The notes beneath the pieces were generated by a model, which saw only the letters and a list, made by a program, of their open reading frames with translations, did no database searches and was not told where the DNA came from. Source: Draconibacterium orientale (GTDB taxonomy: Bacteria; Bacteroidota; Bacteroidia; Bacteroidales; JAADGE01). From it: DNA of 5,281 nucleotides. Both the position numbers and the translations under genes were made by a program. This document shows, piece after piece, positions 5,277 to 5,281 of the stretch. The number at the start of each line of letters is the position of its first letter. Positions within the stretch are counted from its first letter, which is position 1. The DNA lies in NCBI GenBank assembly GCA_020718265.1, contig DYSM01000210.1:71-5351 (forward strand), read 5' to 3'.

Positions 5277-5281
5277 TAAAT

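Overview
The window looks like chromosomal DNA from a T9SS-carrying member of the Bacteroidota (Bacteroidia or Flavobacteriia). Four observations support this. One protein ends in a type A T9SS sorting domain. Two clear matches to the Bacteroidota -7 promoter element TAnnTTTG are present. The main genes have A-rich leaders without Shine-Dalgarno sequences. The lipoprotein and ferredoxin families are also typical of this phylum. No tRNA, rRNA, insertion sequence or CRISPR array was seen.

Left part, + strand (1-2130). A surface-type lipoprotein of the DUF4625 type, with two similar beta-sandwich halves and several histidine clusters, is followed by an extended hairpin. Then comes sucD, the alpha subunit of succinyl-CoA synthetase, alone and without sucC, behind a well-formed Bacteroidota promoter. 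A strong hairpin terminator at 2093-2128 closes sucD and, read on the other strand, also closes the convergent gene to its right.

Right part, - strand (2127-5226, read right to left). First comes a lipoprotein of unknown function, then 50 bp later an EFR1-type flavodoxin/ferredoxin protein with two C-terminal membrane segments; these two are probably one transcript. Just past the EFR1 stop lies a -7 promoter element (3368-3375). It is followed by a complete cobalamin (adenosylcobalamin-class) riboswitch aptamer (about 3201-3360), a small hairpin, a possible 16-codon leader ORF with a real Shine-Dalgarno sequence, and finally a secreted DUF4465 protein with a T9SS sorting domain.

The most interesting unit is riboswitch plus leader ORF plus DUF4465-T9SS gene (2127-3375). 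It reads as a single-gene, vitamin B12-repressed locus. DUF4465-type proteins are, to my knowledge, related to the BtuH class of surface B12-binding proteins in gut Bacteroides. Here the protein would be delivered by T9SS instead of being lipid-anchored, and no BtuB-type TonB receptor is in the window. That role is inference from the riboswitch and the family; B12 binding cannot be read from the sequence.
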